The translations under genes and the position numbers were made by a program. Positions 63,383 to 64,000 of a stretch of DNA of 64,000 nt are shown piece by piece. Within the stretch, counting starts at the first letter, position 1. The number at the start of each line of letters is the position of its first letter. Origin of the DNA: Paenibacillus polymyxa (lineage in GTDB: Bacteria > Bacillota > Bacilli > Paenibacillales > Paenibacillaceae); contig NZ_CP049783.1 of assembly GCF_015710975.1 (NCBI RefSeq), positions 5,528,001 to 5,592,000 on the forward strand, written 5' to 3'. A model generated the notes under the pieces. The model ran no database searches. It worked only from the letters and a program-made list of their open reading frames with translations, and was not told the origin of the DNA.

Positions 63383-64000
63383 ATGCAAAAGGAAGCCCGC
63401 CCTGCTCCTTACTGGACAACCTTGCTGCTTGGCCTCGGAGCCATTTTGCTTGTAATGGCTATTGTTGCCTCACCAGAAGAAGTATTTCAAGCCTCTACCC
63501 AGGGACTTAAATTATGGTGGAGCATTATTTTCCCGGCCATGCTGCCTTTTTTGATGCTATCTGAAATGCTCATCGCCTTTGGTCTGGTACATGGTCTAGG
63601 TGTTCTGCTGGAGCCGTTCATGCGATCCTGGTTTCGGCTGCCGGGACGAAGCGGCTGGGTATTGGCCCTCGGTCTAACTGCGGGATTCCCGGCTGCTGCG
63701 GAAGCGGTACGCCAATGGGCACAACAGGAGGATATGACCGCGCTTCAGCTTCGACGTCTGACCGCTATCGCTCATTTCTGCAATCCGATTACGATCCTGC
63801 TCGTCATTGGCACAGGACTGCTGCACAATGCTGCTGTAGGTGGGCTGTTACTTGCCGTTCACTGGATTTCCGGGCTGCTGGCAGGCTGGATCACAGCCAG
63901 AATACCTGATTCGTCCAAAAAATCGAAAAAACGGGAAACGCCAGCTGCCATCCGGCGCGCTTCTGTTTCCCGCACTACCACCTCCCTGATCCGATCCGCA
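63383..64000 (+). CDS. ylbJ: Sporulation integral membrane protein YlbJ (C-terminus cut by window edge)
   Basis: The first 206 codons of a polytopic membrane protein. Hydrophobic segments start at about residues 12, 42 and 85, with KLWWSIIFPAMLPFLMLSEM, LGLTAGFPAAAEAVRQWAQQ and AHFCNPITILLVIGTG, typical of YlbJ/SpoIIM-like transporter families needed for spore cortex formation. ATG at 63383 has GAGAGGTG about 10 nt upstream; in-frame GTG 63371 overlaps that site. It is not closed by a stop within the window. Confidence 0.92.
   Translation, partial: MQKEARPAPYWTTLLLGLGAILLVMAIVASPEEVFQASTQGLKLWWSIIFPAMLPFLMLSEMLIAFGLVHGLGVLLEPFMRSWFRLPGRSGWVLALGLTAGFPAAAEAVRQWAQQEDMTALQLRRLTAIAHFCNPITILLVIGTGLLHNAAVGGLLLAVHWISGLLAGWITARIPDSSKKSKKRETPAAIRRASVSRTTTSLIRSA

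Noticed and set aside
1..64000. CRISPR arrays, tRNA, rRNA genes
   Set aside because: No regularly spaced repeats, no cloverleaf-type sequences with CCA or GTTCRANYC boxes, and no conserved rRNA stretches were seen.

Overview
The window is a stretch of a Firmicutes chromosome, most likely Paenibacillus and plausibly the polymyxa group. The evidence is the Bacillus-type fla/che gene order, FapR, OhrR, SepM/YlbL and YlbJ homologues, frequent TTG and GTG starts behind strong GGAGG-type ribosome binding sites, and moderate GC. Genus and group are inferred from gene content and protein resemblance. Almost everything lies on the minus strand, so genes are transcribed from high to low coordinates. 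The layout closely follows the Bacillus subtilis ylbJ-to-flhF segment.

Region by region, from high to low coordinates (the direction of transcription for most genes): ylbJ (partial, +), ylbL/sepM (-) and tmcAL/ylbM (+) occupy the right end. Next come yceD and rpmF, then the fatty-acid and phospholipid cluster fapR-plsX-fabH-fabD-fabG-acpP-fabF with rnc, and a FapR operator ahead of fapR. These are followed by smc-ftsY, a hemolysin III gene, ylxM-ffh-rpsP-khpA-rimM-trmD-rplS, lepB, rbgA and rnhB. After rnhB comes ylqG (FliK-like), ylqH/flhX (FlhB C-domain-like), yraN, and a nitroreductase with a likely Fur box. From 33.36 to 36.18 kb is a patchwork of duplicated gene fragments enclosing one unrecognised small gene. 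comM, divergent ohrR/ohr, sucCD, dprA, topA, trmFO and hslVU follow. The last 21 kb is one long flagellar operon from flgB to flhF, which runs off the left edge.

The 25 flagellar genes encode the rod (FlgB, FlgC, FliE), MS ring (FliF), rotor/switch (FliG, FliM, FliY), export ATPase complex (FliH, FliI, FliJ), hook assembly (FliK, FlgD, FlgG/E type), export gate (FliO, FliP, FliQ, FliR, FlhB, FlhA), CheY and FlhF. Many are translationally coupled through ATGA overlaps or a Shine-Dalgarno inside the preceding gene, and no internal terminator is visible. The codV (xerC) and codY genes that flank hslVU in B. subtilis are absent here.

Most of the window is ordinary core genome. The parts most worth a second look are: the duplication patchwork at 33.36-36.18 kb with its 110-aa orphan gene; an 18-bp hairpin with a U-run that traps the comM ribosome binding site; the ylqG/ylqH pair, which looks like a second FliK/FlhB-type module; and several regulatory palindromes (Fur, FapR, OhrR, cre-like, and some unnamed).
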